From assembly GCF_029688845.1 (NCBI RefSeq), contig NZ_JARUKW010000005.1, positions 1 to 64,000 on the forward strand: 64,000 bases of DNA. The letters run 5' to 3'. The notes beneath the pieces are model-generated. The model was not told the DNA's origin, made no database searches, and worked only from the letters and a program-made list of their open reading frames with translations. How positions within the stretch are numbered: position 1 is the first letter of the stretch; each line of letters opens with the position of its first letter. This document shows positions 15,246-23,995 of this stretch, piece by piece. Made by a program: the position numbers and the translations under genes. Origin of the DNA: Natronococcus sp. A-GB1 (GTDB lineage: Archaea > Halobacteriota > Halobacteria > Halobacteriales > Natrialbaceae).

Positions 15246-16913
15246 GTGAGTTCGACCCGTATCCGGGTCGGTCTCTGGGCACGCATGGCCCTCGCCTCGG
15301 CGCTCTGTCTCCTGCTGATCGGCGCCGTCGTCGGTGCCGGGCTGGTGCTCGTCGCCGTCCCAGTCGCCGGCTTCATCTGGTACGCGGTCGATGTCCTCGC
15401 GCTCGTCCTCCCGGTTTCGGTCGCGGCGACACTCGCGGTCGCGACCGTCGCTCTCTCGCTGTTCGCCGTCGAGCTGGGTCTTCGAGCCCTGCGAACGGCC
15501 CGGACGAAGCCGGCGTCGGTGCGTCCGGGTCCGCTCGCGGAGGGCGTCGTCGAACTCGGCGCGTACGTCCTCTTGCTCTCCTCGCTGCTCGTCGCCCTCG
15601 CGACTCTGCCGTTCGCGGCCAGCGTCCTCCCCGCATCCGTCTTCGCCGCGCTCGTCGTGTTCGGCGCCTTCTACCTGCTTACGATCTCGTACGTCTGGGC
15701 CGCTCGAGCCTGGGTCCGATCGCGAAACGACGGCGAGGACCGACTCGAACGAAGCGCCGCAGGCGACCAGCTTCTCGTCGCCGTCCTCGCCGTCGGCTAC
15801 ATGAGTGTCGTGTACTCGGAGCTGTTCGCCGTCGTGCTCGTGGTCGCCCTCGTCGCGATCGGTCTGGGCGCGATACTCGCCCCCGGCGCGCTCGACGTCG
15901 CTCGGGATCGGCTCGTGGCGTACGTGGAGGACGGGGACGAGGAGGCGGATCCGGAGAAGGCGTACCACGGGATCGCAGAGAAGGCGCGACAGATCGCCGC
16001 CCGTCTCGAGCGCGCGCCTGGCCCGCGGCCGACGCTTCTCGTCGCGCTCGGCGGTGTCGTCATCCTCGCAGGGAGCTACGCGGCGACGACGATCTGGTCG
16101 TTCGAAGCGCTGGCCGTCGCCGTCGGCGCGGTCGCCGCGTCGGCGTTCGTCGGCGGTCACTTCGTCGACGCAGTTCGCGGCGAGTTCGGCGGCAATGCCG
16201 CCGTCCTCCGGAACCTCGAGCTCGAGGACGATCTCGACCGAGAGCCGGTCGCCGAAACGACCGTAGACGACCGCGAACTGGCCGACATCCGGACCACCGT
16301 CGCGCGCCTCGCCGGGCAGGCGGACGTTCCGGCCCCCGACGTTCGGCTCGTCGATCGGCAGACGCCGACCGCGCTGGCCGTCGGCTACCGACCCGCGACG
16401 TCGACGATCGTGCTCTCACAAGGGATCGTCGACTCGCTCGAGGGCCGCGAACTCGAGGCCGTGCTGGCTCACGAGCTCGCCCACGTCGCGAACCGCGATG
16501 CGGCGGTGTTGACCGCGCTGTCGGCACCCGGCAGCGTTGCGCGGACGGCGACCGGTCGGTACGGGTTCAATCCGGTGCTCGAGCCCCTGGCAATGCTTAC
16601 GAACGCGGTCAGCCGCGCCGCCGTCGCGTTCGTCGCCCGTGGCCGGGAGTACGCGGCCGACGACGCGGCCGTCGCGATTACCGGCGATCCGGCGGGGCTG
16701 GCGAGCGCACTCGAGATGCTCGACACCGACCTCGAGCGCCGCCCGGAGTCGGATCTGCGGGAGCGGGATGTAACGGCGGCCTTCTCGATCGTTCCGCCAC
16801 CGTGGGAGCAACACCGGTTCTTCGATCGGACGCGACGCCTCGTGGCTCGCGGACTGTTCGGGACCCATCCCGCGACCGAGCGACGGATCGATCGGCTCCG
16901 GGCTCACACCTAA
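15246..16913 (+). CDS. M48 family membrane metalloprotease
   Basis: A 555-aa protein, about twice as long as HtpX. The N-terminal 320 residues hold several transmembrane segments (LALCLLLIGAVVGAGLVLVAV-like near 15-45, further stretches near 50-85, 100-145, 175-205 and 275-310). The C-terminal protease domain has the zinc site AHELAHVANRDA near residue 415 and the third-ligand block RGREYAADDAAVAI. The closing GTHPATERRIDRLRAHT matches the HtpX end. GTG at 15246 is used; an ATG 39 nt later is a possible alternative. Role: membrane protein quality control or processing; the extra membrane domain is an addition not found in HtpX. Confidence 0.87.
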   Translation: MSSTRIRVGLWARMALASALCLLLIGAVVGAGLVLVAVPVAGFIWYAVDVLALVLPVSVAATLAVATVALSLFAVELGLRALRTARTKPASVRPGPLAEGVVELGAYVLLLSSLLVALATLPFAASVLPASVFAALVVFGAFYLLTISYVWAARAWVRSRNDGEDRLERSAAGDQLLVAVLAVGYMSVVYSELFAVVLVVALVAIGLGAILAPGALDVARDRLVAYVEDGDEEADPEKAYHGIAEKARQIAARLERAPGPRPTLLVALGGVVILAGSYAATTIWSFEALAVAVGAVAASAFVGGHFVDAVRGEFGGNAAVLRNLELEDDLDREPVAETTVDDRELADIRTTVARLAGQADVPAPDVRLVDRQTPTALAVGYRPATSTIVLSQGIVDSLEGRELEAVLAHELAHVANRDAAVLTALSAPGSVARTATGRYGFNPVLEPLAMLTNAVSRAAVAFVARGREYAADDAAVAITGDPAGLASALEMLDTDLERRPESDLRERDVTAAFSIVPPPWEQHRFFDRTRRLVARGLFGTHPATERRIDRLRAHT

Positions 16914-16939
16914 GGACCAGCCCGCTGGCCCGTCAGCGC

Positions 16940-18688
16940 TTAGCTCGAGCCGTCGTCGCTCGCCCGCGAGATCGTTCCCTCCGCGGTGGAGTGTCGCGGC
17001 TCGGCACCGACCTGGAGGTCGTCGTCTTCGACGACAATCGCGTTCCCGGTACCGAACATCCCGGCACCCTCCTCGAGGTCGTGGCCTCTGTCCTCGAGGT
17101 TCTCGAGCACCTCCGGTGGGAACTCGGTCTCGATCTGCAGGGTGCCGTCGGCCTCGTAAGGGTAATCCGTCGAGGGGAAGGCGGTGCTGACGAACCGCGG
17201 GCGGTCGACCGCCGCCTGGGCGTCCAGCCCGAACTCGACGACGTTGAGAAACTGCTGGGTCTGGCCTTGGGGCTGGGTGTCGACGCCGGTGACCCCGCCC
17301 AGCACGTAGGGACGCCCGTCCCGGAGCGCCATGTACGGGTTCGAGGTGTGTCGAACCTCGTAGCCGGGCGTCAGCCGGTTCGGGTCGTCCTCCTCGAGGG
17401 CGAGCATCCGCATCCGGTTGTTGACGTGAATCCCGGTGTCGCCGATCACGAGGAACTGCGCGCCCAGGCTGGTCGTCACCGCGGCCGCATTGCCCTCGCC
17501 GTCGACGACGTGGAACGTGGTGGTGTGGTCGACGTCGGTCTCCTCGAGTCCGGTGTCGATCGGCCACTCCATGGCCTCGTCCGGGTCGATCCGGTCGCGC
17601 TGGTCGGCAGCGTAGTCGTCCTCGAGCAGGCCTGCGACGGGGACGTCGACCTGGTCGGGATCGCCGACGTGGTGGTACCGATCCGCGAACGCGAGCTTGA
17701 TCGCCTCGACCTGGAGGTGGACCGCGTCGGCGTCGTCCGGCTCGAGGTCGTCGAAGTCGAACTCCTTCAGGACGTTCAGCGCCAGCAGCTGGGTAATCCC
17801 CTGGCTGTTGGGCGGGTTCTGGTAGACATCGACGTCCCCGTCGTACGCGATCGAGAGCGGCTCGACGATCTCGGCCTCGAACTCGTGGAACTCCTCGAGG
17901 GTCAGGTAGCCGCCGTGCTCGTCGGCGTGGTCGACGATCGCCTCGGCGATCGGGCCACGGTAGAAGTAGTCCCGTGCGGCCCGGATCCCGGCCGCTCGGT
18001 CGTTCCCGTCGGCGTAGGCGTCGGCCAGGTCCTCGAACGTGTCCGCCATCGCGTCCTGGGTGACGGTGTCGCCCTCCTCGAGGAGCTCCCCGTCCTCGCG
18101 GTAGATGTCGGCCGCAGCGGGTCGGTCCGCGATCAGATCGGCTTCGTCCGCGAGCCAGCCCTCCATCGCCGGGCTAACCGGGTACCCCTCCCGGGCGAGT
18201 GCGATCGCGGGCTCGAGGATGTCCCCGAGATCCAGGTCGCCGTACTCGGCGAGCCACAGCATCCAGCCGTCCCAGGCGCCGGGGACGACGGCCTGGTGGA
18301 TCCCCGCCTCGTCCGCGCGCTCCTCGTAGTCCTCGGGCGTCGCCTCGAGTCCGGCCGGACCGACCCCGTCCAGACTGGTCACCTCGTCGGCCTCGGCGTC
18401 GTAGTACAGCGCCCAGGTCCCCCCGCCAAGCGCCGAGGAGAACCAGGGTTCGACCACGCTCAGAGCGCAGGCAACGGAAACGGCGGCGTCGGCGGCCGTC
18501 CCGCCCGCCTCGAGAGTCTCGAGTCCGGCCTCGGTCGCGAGATGGTGCTGGGAGACGACGGCCCACTGGTCTCCCCCCGATTGTTCTTCGGATCCGTCGC
18601 TCGAGAAGCCGGCACAGCCGGCGAGACCCGCGGCGCCGGCTCCGGCGCTCGTTACCAGCAACTCCCGACGGCGAACGTTCGTACCCAT
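16940..18688 (-). CDS. ggt: Gamma-glutamyltransferase, secreted lipoprotein
   Basis: A 582-aa enzyme that transfers or hydrolyses gamma-glutamyl groups (glutathione-like or gamma-glutamyl-cysteine substrates). The N-terminus has a Tat signal with RRRELL and a lipobox LAGC, so it is probably exported folded and anchored outside the cell. The proenzyme cleaves itself before a catalytic threonine; here the threonine run HTTTFHVVDGEGNA puts the nucleophile at T389, close to T391 in the E. coli enzyme. The small-subunit motif TPGYE..HTSNPYM and GGVTGVDTQPQ are seen downstream. Upstream spacer carries two inverted repeats that may affect its expression. Confidence 0.93.
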   Translation of the reverse strand: MGTNVRRRELLVTSAGAGAAGLAGCAGFSSDGSEEQSGGDQWAVVSQHHLATEAGLETLEAGGTAADAAVSVACALSVVEPWFSSALGGGTWALYYDAEADEVTSLDGVGPAGLEATPEDYEERADEAGIHQAVVPGAWDGWMLWLAEYGDLDLGDILEPAIALAREGYPVSPAMEGWLADEADLIADRPAAADIYREDGELLEEGDTVTQDAMADTFEDLADAYADGNDRAAGIRAARDYFYRGPIAEAIVDHADEHGGYLTLEEFHEFEAEIVEPLSIAYDGDVDVYQNPPNSQGITQLLALNVLKEFDFDDLEPDDADAVHLQVEAIKLAFADRYHHVGDPDQVDVPVAGLLEDDYAADQRDRIDPDEAMEWPIDTGLEETDVDHTTTFHVVDGEGNAAAVTTSLGAQFLVIGDTGIHVNNRMRMLALEEDDPNRLTPGYEVRHTSNPYMALRDGRPYVLGGVTGVDTQPQGQTQQFLNVVEFGLDAQAAVDRPRFVSTAFPSTDYPYEADGTLQIETEFPPEVLENLEDRGHDLEEGAGMFGTGNAIVVEDDDLQVGAEPRHSTAEGTISRASDDGSS

Positions 18689-18725
18689 ACCGAAGGCCAG
18701 CGACGCGAGAACAAAAGCGAACGGG

Positions 18726-18754
18726 ACGGTTCGAACCGTAGCGAGACGCTACGG
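18726..18754. promoter_or_regulatory. Overlapping palindromes upstream of ggt
   Basis: ACGGTTCGAACCGT (18726-18739) is a perfect 14-bp palindrome, and CCGTAGCG-AGA-CGCTACGG (18736-18754) is a perfect 8-bp hairpin that overlaps it. They lie between the end of the DUF4397 gene and the start of ggt on the minus strand, about 40-65 nt upstream of the ggt ATG. They could form a terminator for the upstream gene or an operator for ggt. No binding protein is known. Confidence 0.45.
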
Positions 18755-18848
18755 TCCGTGCGAGAACGAGACTGGAGCGTCCTCGAGCGAACCGGTAGCG
18801 GTCGATCGGCCGTCTCAGACGGTCGGAGACGGCGTCGGTGTCGACAGA

Positions 18849-20072
18849 TCAGTAGTCGTCGTCGTAATCGTCGTCTTCGTCGTGGTCGTGGTCGTCGTCT
18901 TCGTCGTAATCGTCGCCGTAGTCGTCGTCTTCGTCGTGGTCGTCGTAATCGTCGTCCATCGCCTCGTCGCCCTCGACGACGTGAATCTCGCCGACCATAT
19001 CCTGGGCCTCGTGGGGTTCACAGACGTACTCGTAGGTCCCCTCCTGCTCGAAGGTGTGCTCGTACGTCGCGCCCGCGTCGAGGTTCTCGGGTTCGCCATC
19101 CCAATCGGTGCCGTCGGGAACCGAGGTCGGAACGACGTTGTGGCCGTCGGAGTCCCAGACGAACTCGACGGTCGTTCCGGCCTCGACCTCGAGGTCGTCC
19201 GGATCGAAGACGAGGTCGCCGTCGGGGCCGACGGTGACCGTTTCGCCGTCGGGAATCTCGTCTTCCTCCTCGTCCGCTCCGTCCTCGTCGTCGTCGGGCG
19301 CGGCGTCGAGGACGACCTCGAGGTCGAAGGGCTCGTCGGCGGGCGCGGCGTCGGGGTCGAGATAGCCGACAGCGAACGCGGAGTAGACGTTCCCGGCTTC
19401 GGGGCTGACTTCGAAGGTCGCGACGACGTCGCCGTCGTTGCACTCCGTCGCGGGTCGCACTTCGAGGCAGTAGTCACCCGGTGGTACTTCGAGCGCCCCT
19501 GCCTCGCCGAAGGCGACGTCCTCGAACAGCACCATCTCGCCGTCATCGACGGTGACGTCGACCGCTGGCGCGTCCGGTGAGGCGTGGACGAGGCGGACGC
19601 GGGCATCTTCGCCCGGATCGCTCACGTCGTCCTCGAGGACGGCCGGTGCGAACGGCTGGTTCTCCTCGCTCAGCTCGCCCAGCGCGGCGATCGTGAACGC
19701 GCCCTCGGCGAGTTCGAGCTCCTCGTCGAAGACGACGGTGTCCGGATCCTCCGCCGCCGAGATGGCGACGTTGGCGGCTCCGACCGGCAGCTCGAGATAC
19801 TCGCTGACGGCCCGAAACGGCACGTCCTCGAGGACGGTGTCGCCATCGACGCTCACGTCGACGTTCGGCGCGTCCGGCGAGAGATGGGCTGCTCGTACCT
19901 GCGCGACCTCCCCTTCGTCGTCGTGGTCGTCGTACTCATCGTCGTGGTCGTCGTACTCGTCGTCGTCCCCCCCGTGCTCGTCGCTCGTCCCGCTGAAACT
20001 GGCCGCAACCAGCCCGGCTCCGGTGGCTCCGATCAGCGTTAGCGTGCGTCTGCGGGTATGTCCTTGCGACAT
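18849..20072 (-). CDS. Secreted DUF4397 protein with C-terminal cupredoxin domain
   Basis: A 407-aa exported protein. The N-terminus has a Tat-type signal (RRRTLTLIGATGAGLVAAS) followed by a D/E/H/Y-rich spacer. Two DUF4397 units follow (VRAAHLSPDAPNVDVSV near residue 55, VRLVHASPDAPAVDVTV near 155). After a second acidic linker comes a halocyanin-like copper domain (residues about 285-370): GHNVVP carries the first histidine and YEYVCEPHEAQDM gives the cysteine, histidine and methionine ligands. The end is again an acidic, tyrosine/histidine-rich low-complexity tail. The start at 20072 is preferred over 20108 because a TATA box lies 26 nt upstream of it. DUF4397 plus cupredoxin in one chain points to a cell-surface electron carrier or adhesion function. 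Confidence 0.85.
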   Translation of the reverse strand: MSQGHTRRRTLTLIGATGAGLVAASFSGTSDEHGGDDDEYDDHDDEYDDHDDEGEVAQVRAAHLSPDAPNVDVSVDGDTVLEDVPFRAVSEYLELPVGAANVAISAAEDPDTVVFDEELELAEGAFTIAALGELSEENQPFAPAVLEDDVSDPGEDARVRLVHASPDAPAVDVTVDDGEMVLFEDVAFGEAGALEVPPGDYCLEVRPATECNDGDVVATFEVSPEAGNVYSAFAVGYLDPDAAPADEPFDLEVVLDAAPDDDEDGADEEEDEIPDGETVTVGPDGDLVFDPDDLEVEAGTTVEFVWDSDGHNVVPTSVPDGTDWDGEPENLDAGATYEHTFEQEGTYEYVCEPHEAQDMVGEIHVVEGDEAMDDDYDDHDEDDDYGDDYDEDDDHDHDEDDDYDDDY

Positions 20073-20093
20073 AGACACATGTTGGGCGTTCGC

Positions 20094-20101
20094 AATATTA
20101 T
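20094..20101 (-). promoter_or_regulatory. TATA box for DUF4397-cupredoxin gene
   Basis: On the minus strand the sequence reads ATAATATT about 26 nt before the ATG at 20070-20072. This spacing implies a leaderless transcript and supports the shorter start. The upstream in-frame ATG at 20108 would lie upstream of this box. Confidence 0.55.
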
Positions 20102-20180
20102 CGATCACCCCTAACGAGGTAGGAAGACGAGAAGTCGTGAGACCGGTTTAGCGTGTGGTCTGGCGGGCAACGAGTTTCCC

Positions 20181-20228
20181 GTACGTTTCGGGCATGGTAC
20201 GTTTCGGGCATGGTACGTTTCGGGCATG
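20181..20228. repeat. Three perfect tandem copies of a 16-bp unit
   Basis: GTACGTTTCGGGCATG is repeated three times head to tail without mismatch (20181-20196, 20197-20212, 20213-20228). It lies between the divergently transcribed region upstream of the DUF4397 gene and the end of the geranylgeranyl reductase gene. Identical copies suggest a recent expansion, or repeated binding sites for a regulator of the DUF4397-cupredoxin gene about 110 nt away. Confidence 0.9.
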
Positions 20229-20324
20229 CGACGATTACCTGAGAGGGGAGTCGGCGAGTAGATCGCCTCGGAGCGACAACACTGTGTCACAGCTGCGCCG
20301 CTCGCCGAACCAGAGGGCTCGACT

Positions 20325-21728
20325 CTAGTACTTGGGGTCGGCACCAGTCGTCTCGTACACCGCCTCCATCAGGTCGTCGCGGCGATCCTGCCAGCTGTCG
20401 AGCGCGCCGGGATGTGAGGGGTAGTGACCGTAGTGCTCGAGCAGGTCGTCCGCACACTGCTTCGTCCGGTAGAGCGTCCAGATCGTCCTCCAGTGGTCAC
20501 GGCTCTTGAGCAGCGCCTCGAACTTGAGCTTCGTGCCGATGTCCGTGCTGCCCGAGTACAGCGCCTCGGCGAGCTTGTCGCCGGGCATCGCCGCGAGCAG
20601 CCCCATCAGGTCGTCGACGTCGACCGCTGTCGAGAGGACGTTGTAGACGTCCAGCGCGGCGTAGCGGGCACCGAAGTGGTCCATCACCTGCTGGTTGTAC
20701 TCCCAGAGGGCCCGCTCGCCGACGTCGCCGGCCTCGATTCCGTTGACGGCGGCCTCCGCGGCGTACTTGCCGGCGTAGGCCGCGCCCGCGATCCCGCCAC
20801 CCGTCGTGGGGTTGACGTGGCCTGCCGCGTCGCCGACGGCCATGTAGCCCGGGTGGACCGCCGAGTCGTAGGGTCGACGAGTCGGGAGGGCTGCGCCGAG
20901 CTTGTCGTCGACCGTCGCGCTCTCGAACTCCGATCGGCTTCGGAGGTCGCGTTTCAGGCTCTCGACGAGCTTCATCGGCTCCTCGGTCATCTGGAAGCCC
21001 AAGCCGACGTTGATCTCGGTCTCGGTGCGAGGGAAGTACCAGAGGTAGCCCGCCGCCCGCTCGGTCGGCTTGAACACCAGGGCGTCGGACCACTCGACGG
21101 GGTCGTCGACATGGACGACCTCGCGGTAGCCCGAACAGAAGTGGGTGTAGTCCACGTTCGTGTCGAACGTCGACTCCGAGAAGTCGACGTGGTCCTGCAG
21201 CACCGACAACGAGCCCGCCGCGTCGATGACGACCTCGGCCTCGTACTCGACGAGCTCGCCCTTCCGCATCGCCCGAACGCCCGTGACGCGGCCATCTTCA
21301 GCCTGGGTGACGTTCTGAACGACGGTGTCGTAGTGGATCTCCGCACCAGCGTTCGCGGCACCCTCGATGACGAGCTTGCCGTACTCCCAGCGATCGACGA
21401 CCGCCAGCTCTCCGGGGATCGGGATCTCGAGGACGGTGTCCTCCTGAGGAATCTCGAAGCGGCCGTGGTCGACGTCGGTGTTCGTGAAGGCGGGCTCGAT
21501 CTGAGATCTGGGGATCGCGTCGGGAAAGTCCGCCGCGCCCTTCAGGGCGTCCCCGCAGGCGATGTGACCCGCCTCCTGCTCTGACTTTCGCTCGAGGAGC
21601 ACGACGTCGTACCCCTCGCTCGCGGCGGTCGCTGCCGCGTAGCTGCCCGCGGTGCCGGCGCCGACGACGACGACGTCCGTCGATCGGGTTCCGGACGTTC
21701 CGGCGACCGACCGTTCCTGCGTACTCAT
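20325..21728 (-). CDS. Geranylgeranyl reductase family flavoprotein
   Basis: A 467-aa FAD enzyme of the family that saturates the geranylgeranyl chains of archaeal lipids (also menaquinone or carotenoid chains). The FAD site is VVVVGAGTAGSYAAATAASEG near the N-terminus, followed by CGDAL in place of the active-site cysteine loop (HIACGDALKG). The second FAD block is YMAVGDAAGHVNPTTGGGI near residue 300. The start at 21728 (MSTQERSVAGTSG) follows an AT-rich minus-strand promoter (TTTTATG at about 21762). A 2Fe-2S ferredoxin gene starts divergently 120 nt away and could supply electrons. Lipid versus quinone substrate cannot be told from the sequence. Confidence 0.9.
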   Translation of the reverse strand: MSTQERSVAGTSGTRSTDVVVVGAGTAGSYAAATAASEGYDVVLLERKSEQEAGHIACGDALKGAADFPDAIPRSQIEPAFTNTDVDHGRFEIPQEDTVLEIPIPGELAVVDRWEYGKLVIEGAANAGAEIHYDTVVQNVTQAEDGRVTGVRAMRKGELVEYEAEVVIDAAGSLSVLQDHVDFSESTFDTNVDYTHFCSGYREVVHVDDPVEWSDALVFKPTERAAGYLWYFPRTETEINVGLGFQMTEEPMKLVESLKRDLRSRSEFESATVDDKLGAALPTRRPYDSAVHPGYMAVGDAAGHVNPTTGGGIAGAAYAGKYAAEAAVNGIEAGDVGERALWEYNQQVMDHFGARYAALDVYNVLSTAVDVDDLMGLLAAMPGDKLAEALYSGSTDIGTKLKFEALLKSRDHWRTIWTLYRTKQCADDLLEHYGHYPSHPGALDSWQDRRDDLMEAVYETTGADPKY

Positions 21729-21848
21729 ATGGAACAGTGTGGATTCCGGGGTAAGAAAACGTTTTATGTGCAGTTTGGCGAGCCAACGACGGAGTCGCCA
21801 TAGCGGAGCTAATAAAGAGTTTTGACCGGGTCGTTCGTATCGCTCCGT

Positions 21849-22175
21849 ATGACCGAGTACACCGTCGAGTTCGTCGGCACGGGGGAGACGATCACCTGCA
21901 CGGACAAGGAGACGATCCTCAGCCGCTGTCTCGAGGAGGGGATCGCCCAGGAGTTCTCCTGTCGGGTTGGGATGTGTCTGGCCTGTACCGCCGAGATCCT
22001 CGAGGGGGAGGTTACCCAGCCCGCGGCGCGCGGGTTCACCGAGGAGGAGGCCGAGAACTACGCGCTGACCTGTATGGCCCGTCCCCAGTCGGATCTCAAA
22101 CTCGAGCGGGGGAAGTACCCGCCGAGCATCGAGGGCGACCTCGCGGGCGACGAGCCGGCGACGGCCGACGACTGA
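21849..22175 (+). CDS. 2Fe-2S ferredoxin
   Basis: A 108-aa plant-type ferredoxin. The cluster ligands are seen in SCRVGMCLACTAEI (C-x4-C-x2-C) and in LTCMARP about 35 residues later. The family fold begins YTVEFVGTGETITC. The start is the ATG at 21849 (MTEYTVEFV), 27 nt inside a longer frame; an AT-rich block (CTAATAAAG) about 35 nt upstream could be its promoter. It is divergent from the geranylgeranyl reductase gene, so the pair probably shares a control region and may work together in lipid or quinone reduction. The C-terminal 15 residues are an acidic extension. Confidence 0.9.
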   Translation: MTEYTVEFVGTGETITCTDKETILSRCLEEGIAQEFSCRVGMCLACTAEILEGEVTQPAARGFTEEEAENYALTCMARPQSDLKLERGKYPPSIEGDLAGDEPATADD

Positions 22176-22250
22176 CACGACGGGAGACGGTCGTGCGTCG
22201 CTCTCGCACACCCGCGGTAGGGATTCCCGCGCCATCGTACTACGGACGGT

Positions 22251-23387
22251 ATGGACCCCACGAGGCGCGGGTTGCTCGCGACGGCCGCGGCGGTTACGAC
22301 GGCGTCGCTCGCGGGTTGTGTCGGCGACACGGACGCGATCGGCCCGTACGAACCCGACGGGGAGTCCGGAGGGGCGACTCCCGAAGAGATGACCGCATCG
22401 CCCGACGAGGACGCCGTCGCCGAGACGGCGATCCCGATCGCGGACGATCAGCTCCCCGTCAGCTACTCGCTCGAGACGCTCCGGGGTGAAGTCATCGACG
22501 GCGGCGTCCCCCAGGACGGCATCCCCTCGATCGACGACCCGGTGTTCGAGCCCGTCGCGGACGTCGGCGACCGCTTCCGCGCGGACGATCCCGTCTTCGG
22601 CGTCGTCCGGGAGGGGGAGGCGCGGGTCTACCCGCAGTCGATCCTCGTCCACCACGAGATCGTCAACGACGAGATCGGGGGCGAGTCGGTCGCCGTCACC
22701 TACTGTCCGCTGACGGGGACCGCAATGGGGTTCGAGCGTTCCGGCGTCGAGTTCGGCGTCTCCGGGAACCTGGTGAACAGCAACCTCGTCATGTACGATC
22801 GGGAGGACGAGAGCATGTGGCCCCAGATGCTCGGTACGGCGATCGAGGGCCCCCTCGAGGCGGCCTCGCTCCGTGAGTTTCCGGTCCACTGGAGCACCTG
22901 GAGCGACTGGCAAGCGGCGTATCCGGAGTCGACGGTGCTCACCGAGGACACCGGGTACGTCAGGGATTACGACGACGACCCCTACGGGATGTACAATCCG
23001 AGTAGCGGCTACTACCGCGAGGACAGCGATCCGATCTTCGAGCCGCTGCGAACCGACGACGACGAGCCGCCAAAGCGGATGGTGCTCGGCGCCAGACCGC
23101 CCGAGGGGCCGCTCTCGATCGACCACGAGACGCTCGCGGACGAGCGACTGCTCGAGATCGACCACGGGGACGCGACCCTGCTCGCGGTTCACGACCGATC
23201 GATCGACGTCGGCCACCTCTATCGCAACCCCGACGGGGAGACGTTCGAACTCGAGGACGACCGACTCGTTGACGCGGACGGTGACTCCTACGAACCGGGC
23301 GAGGCCCCTCTCAAGCGGGTGTACGTCTACGACGCGATGTGGTTCGCGTGGACGGGGTTCTACCCCGACAGCGCACACTTCGGGTGA
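22251..23387 (+). CDS. DUF3179 lipoprotein
   Basis: A 378-aa protein with a Tat signal and lipobox (RRGLLATAAAV then SLAGC), so it is likely exported and lipid-anchored. The body is a DUF3179 domain, seen in VYPQSILVHHEIVND and the conserved cysteine loop AVTYCPLTGTAMGF, followed by GVSGNLVNSNLVMYDR and WSTWSDWQAAYP. The biochemical function of DUF3179 is not known; the single conserved cysteine near the middle suggests redox or ligand binding. It overlaps the next gene by 4 nt (GTGA), so the two are translationally coupled. Confidence 0.88.
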   Translation: MDPTRRGLLATAAAVTTASLAGCVGDTDAIGPYEPDGESGGATPEEMTASPDEDAVAETAIPIADDQLPVSYSLETLRGEVIDGGVPQDGIPSIDDPVFEPVADVGDRFRADDPVFGVVREGEARVYPQSILVHHEIVNDEIGGESVAVTYCPLTGTAMGFERSGVEFGVSGNLVNSNLVMYDREDESMWPQMLGTAIEGPLEAASLREFPVHWSTWSDWQAAYPESTVLTEDTGYVRDYDDDPYGMYNPSSGYYREDSDPIFEPLRTDDDEPPKRMVLGARPPEGPLSIDHETLADERLLEIDHGDATLLAVHDRSIDVGHLYRNPDGETFELEDDRLVDADGDSYEPGEAPLKRVYVYDAMWFAWTGFYPDSAHFG

Positions 23388-23995
23388 TCGCAGTGACAAA
23401 GACCCTCCCGGAGCGGATCCGAGTTCGAGTCCGCGACACAGGGCAGGCGAGCCGGCTCGCCGTCAGCCGGCTCGACGCGCTCGCGGTCGCCGGGCTCGTC
23501 GCGGCGGCCTACCTCGCGGGATACCTCTGGTCGACCGACCGACTCTCCGTTCGGGCCGGGCTCGGCGGCTCCGTGACCGTCGTCGACGAGCCGCTGGCGC
23601 GGGCGTTCGAGCGAACCGGCCAGCTCCAGTTCGAGCCCGTCGCGCTGGTCGATCTGTGGGTCGTCCGCCTGCTCGTCTCGCCGATCGACGTTCTCGTCGG
23701 CGCCACGATCGCGGGACTCGTGGGGCTCAACCTCGCACTCGCGTACCTCGCGCTCGTCCAGCCCCGATCCTGTGGACTCGGCGCCGGTGCTGGTGCAGCG
23801 GCGTCGGTCCCGGCGCTGCTCTCGGGAACCGTCTGCTGTGCGCCGGTGATCGTCATTGCGCTTGGTGTGCAGGTGAGCGGCACCCTCCTGACGGTCCTCC
23901 CGTGGCTGTTGCCGCTCGGAGTCGTGCTGTTGCTGGGGAGTCTGGTCTACGTGGGCGGACTGGTGGATACAGAAAACGGCCGACGGGTCAGTTGA
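23384..23995 (+). CDS. Membrane protein coupled to DUF3179 lipoprotein
   Basis: A 203-aa membrane protein beginning with GTG at 23384, which overlaps the DUF3179 stop by 4 nt. It has about four transmembrane helices: one near residues 30-50 ([15 protein letters not shown]), one near 100-120, and two at the end ([18 protein letters not shown] and [17 protein letters not shown]). The motif TVCCAPV with its vicinal cysteines in or near the membrane could bind metal or take part in thiol redox, as in some disulfide- or mercury-handling proteins. Its last 8 nt overlap the ftsZ1 stop on the other strand. Function unknown; a joint role with the DUF3179 protein is inferred from coupling. Confidence 0.75.
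   Translation: MIAVTKTLPERIRVRVRDTGQASRLAVSRLDALAVAGLVAAAYLAGYLWSTDRLSVRAGLGGSVTVVDEPLARAFERTGQLQFEPVALVDLWVVRLLVSPIDVLVGATIAGLVGLNLALAYLALVQPRSCGLGAGAGAAASVPALLSGTVCCAPVIVIALGVQVSGTLLTVLPWLLPLGVVLLLGSLVYVGGLVDTENGRRVS

Noticed and set aside
18882..18960. GTC/GTA-rich run that looked like a microsatellite or CRISPR-like repeat
   Set aside because: It encodes the Asp/His/Tyr-rich tail of the DUF4397-cupredoxin protein; units are irregular and without spacers.
16802..19237. An 811-codon plus-strand frame opposite ggt and the DUF4397 gene
   Set aside because: It is the antisense of a well-supported GGT with catalytic motifs; composition is that of a shadow.
20325..23399. A 1024-codon minus-strand fusion of geranylgeranyl reductase with upstream sequence
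   Set aside because: The upstream 550 codons are the shadow of ferredoxin and DUF3179; the true start is 21728.
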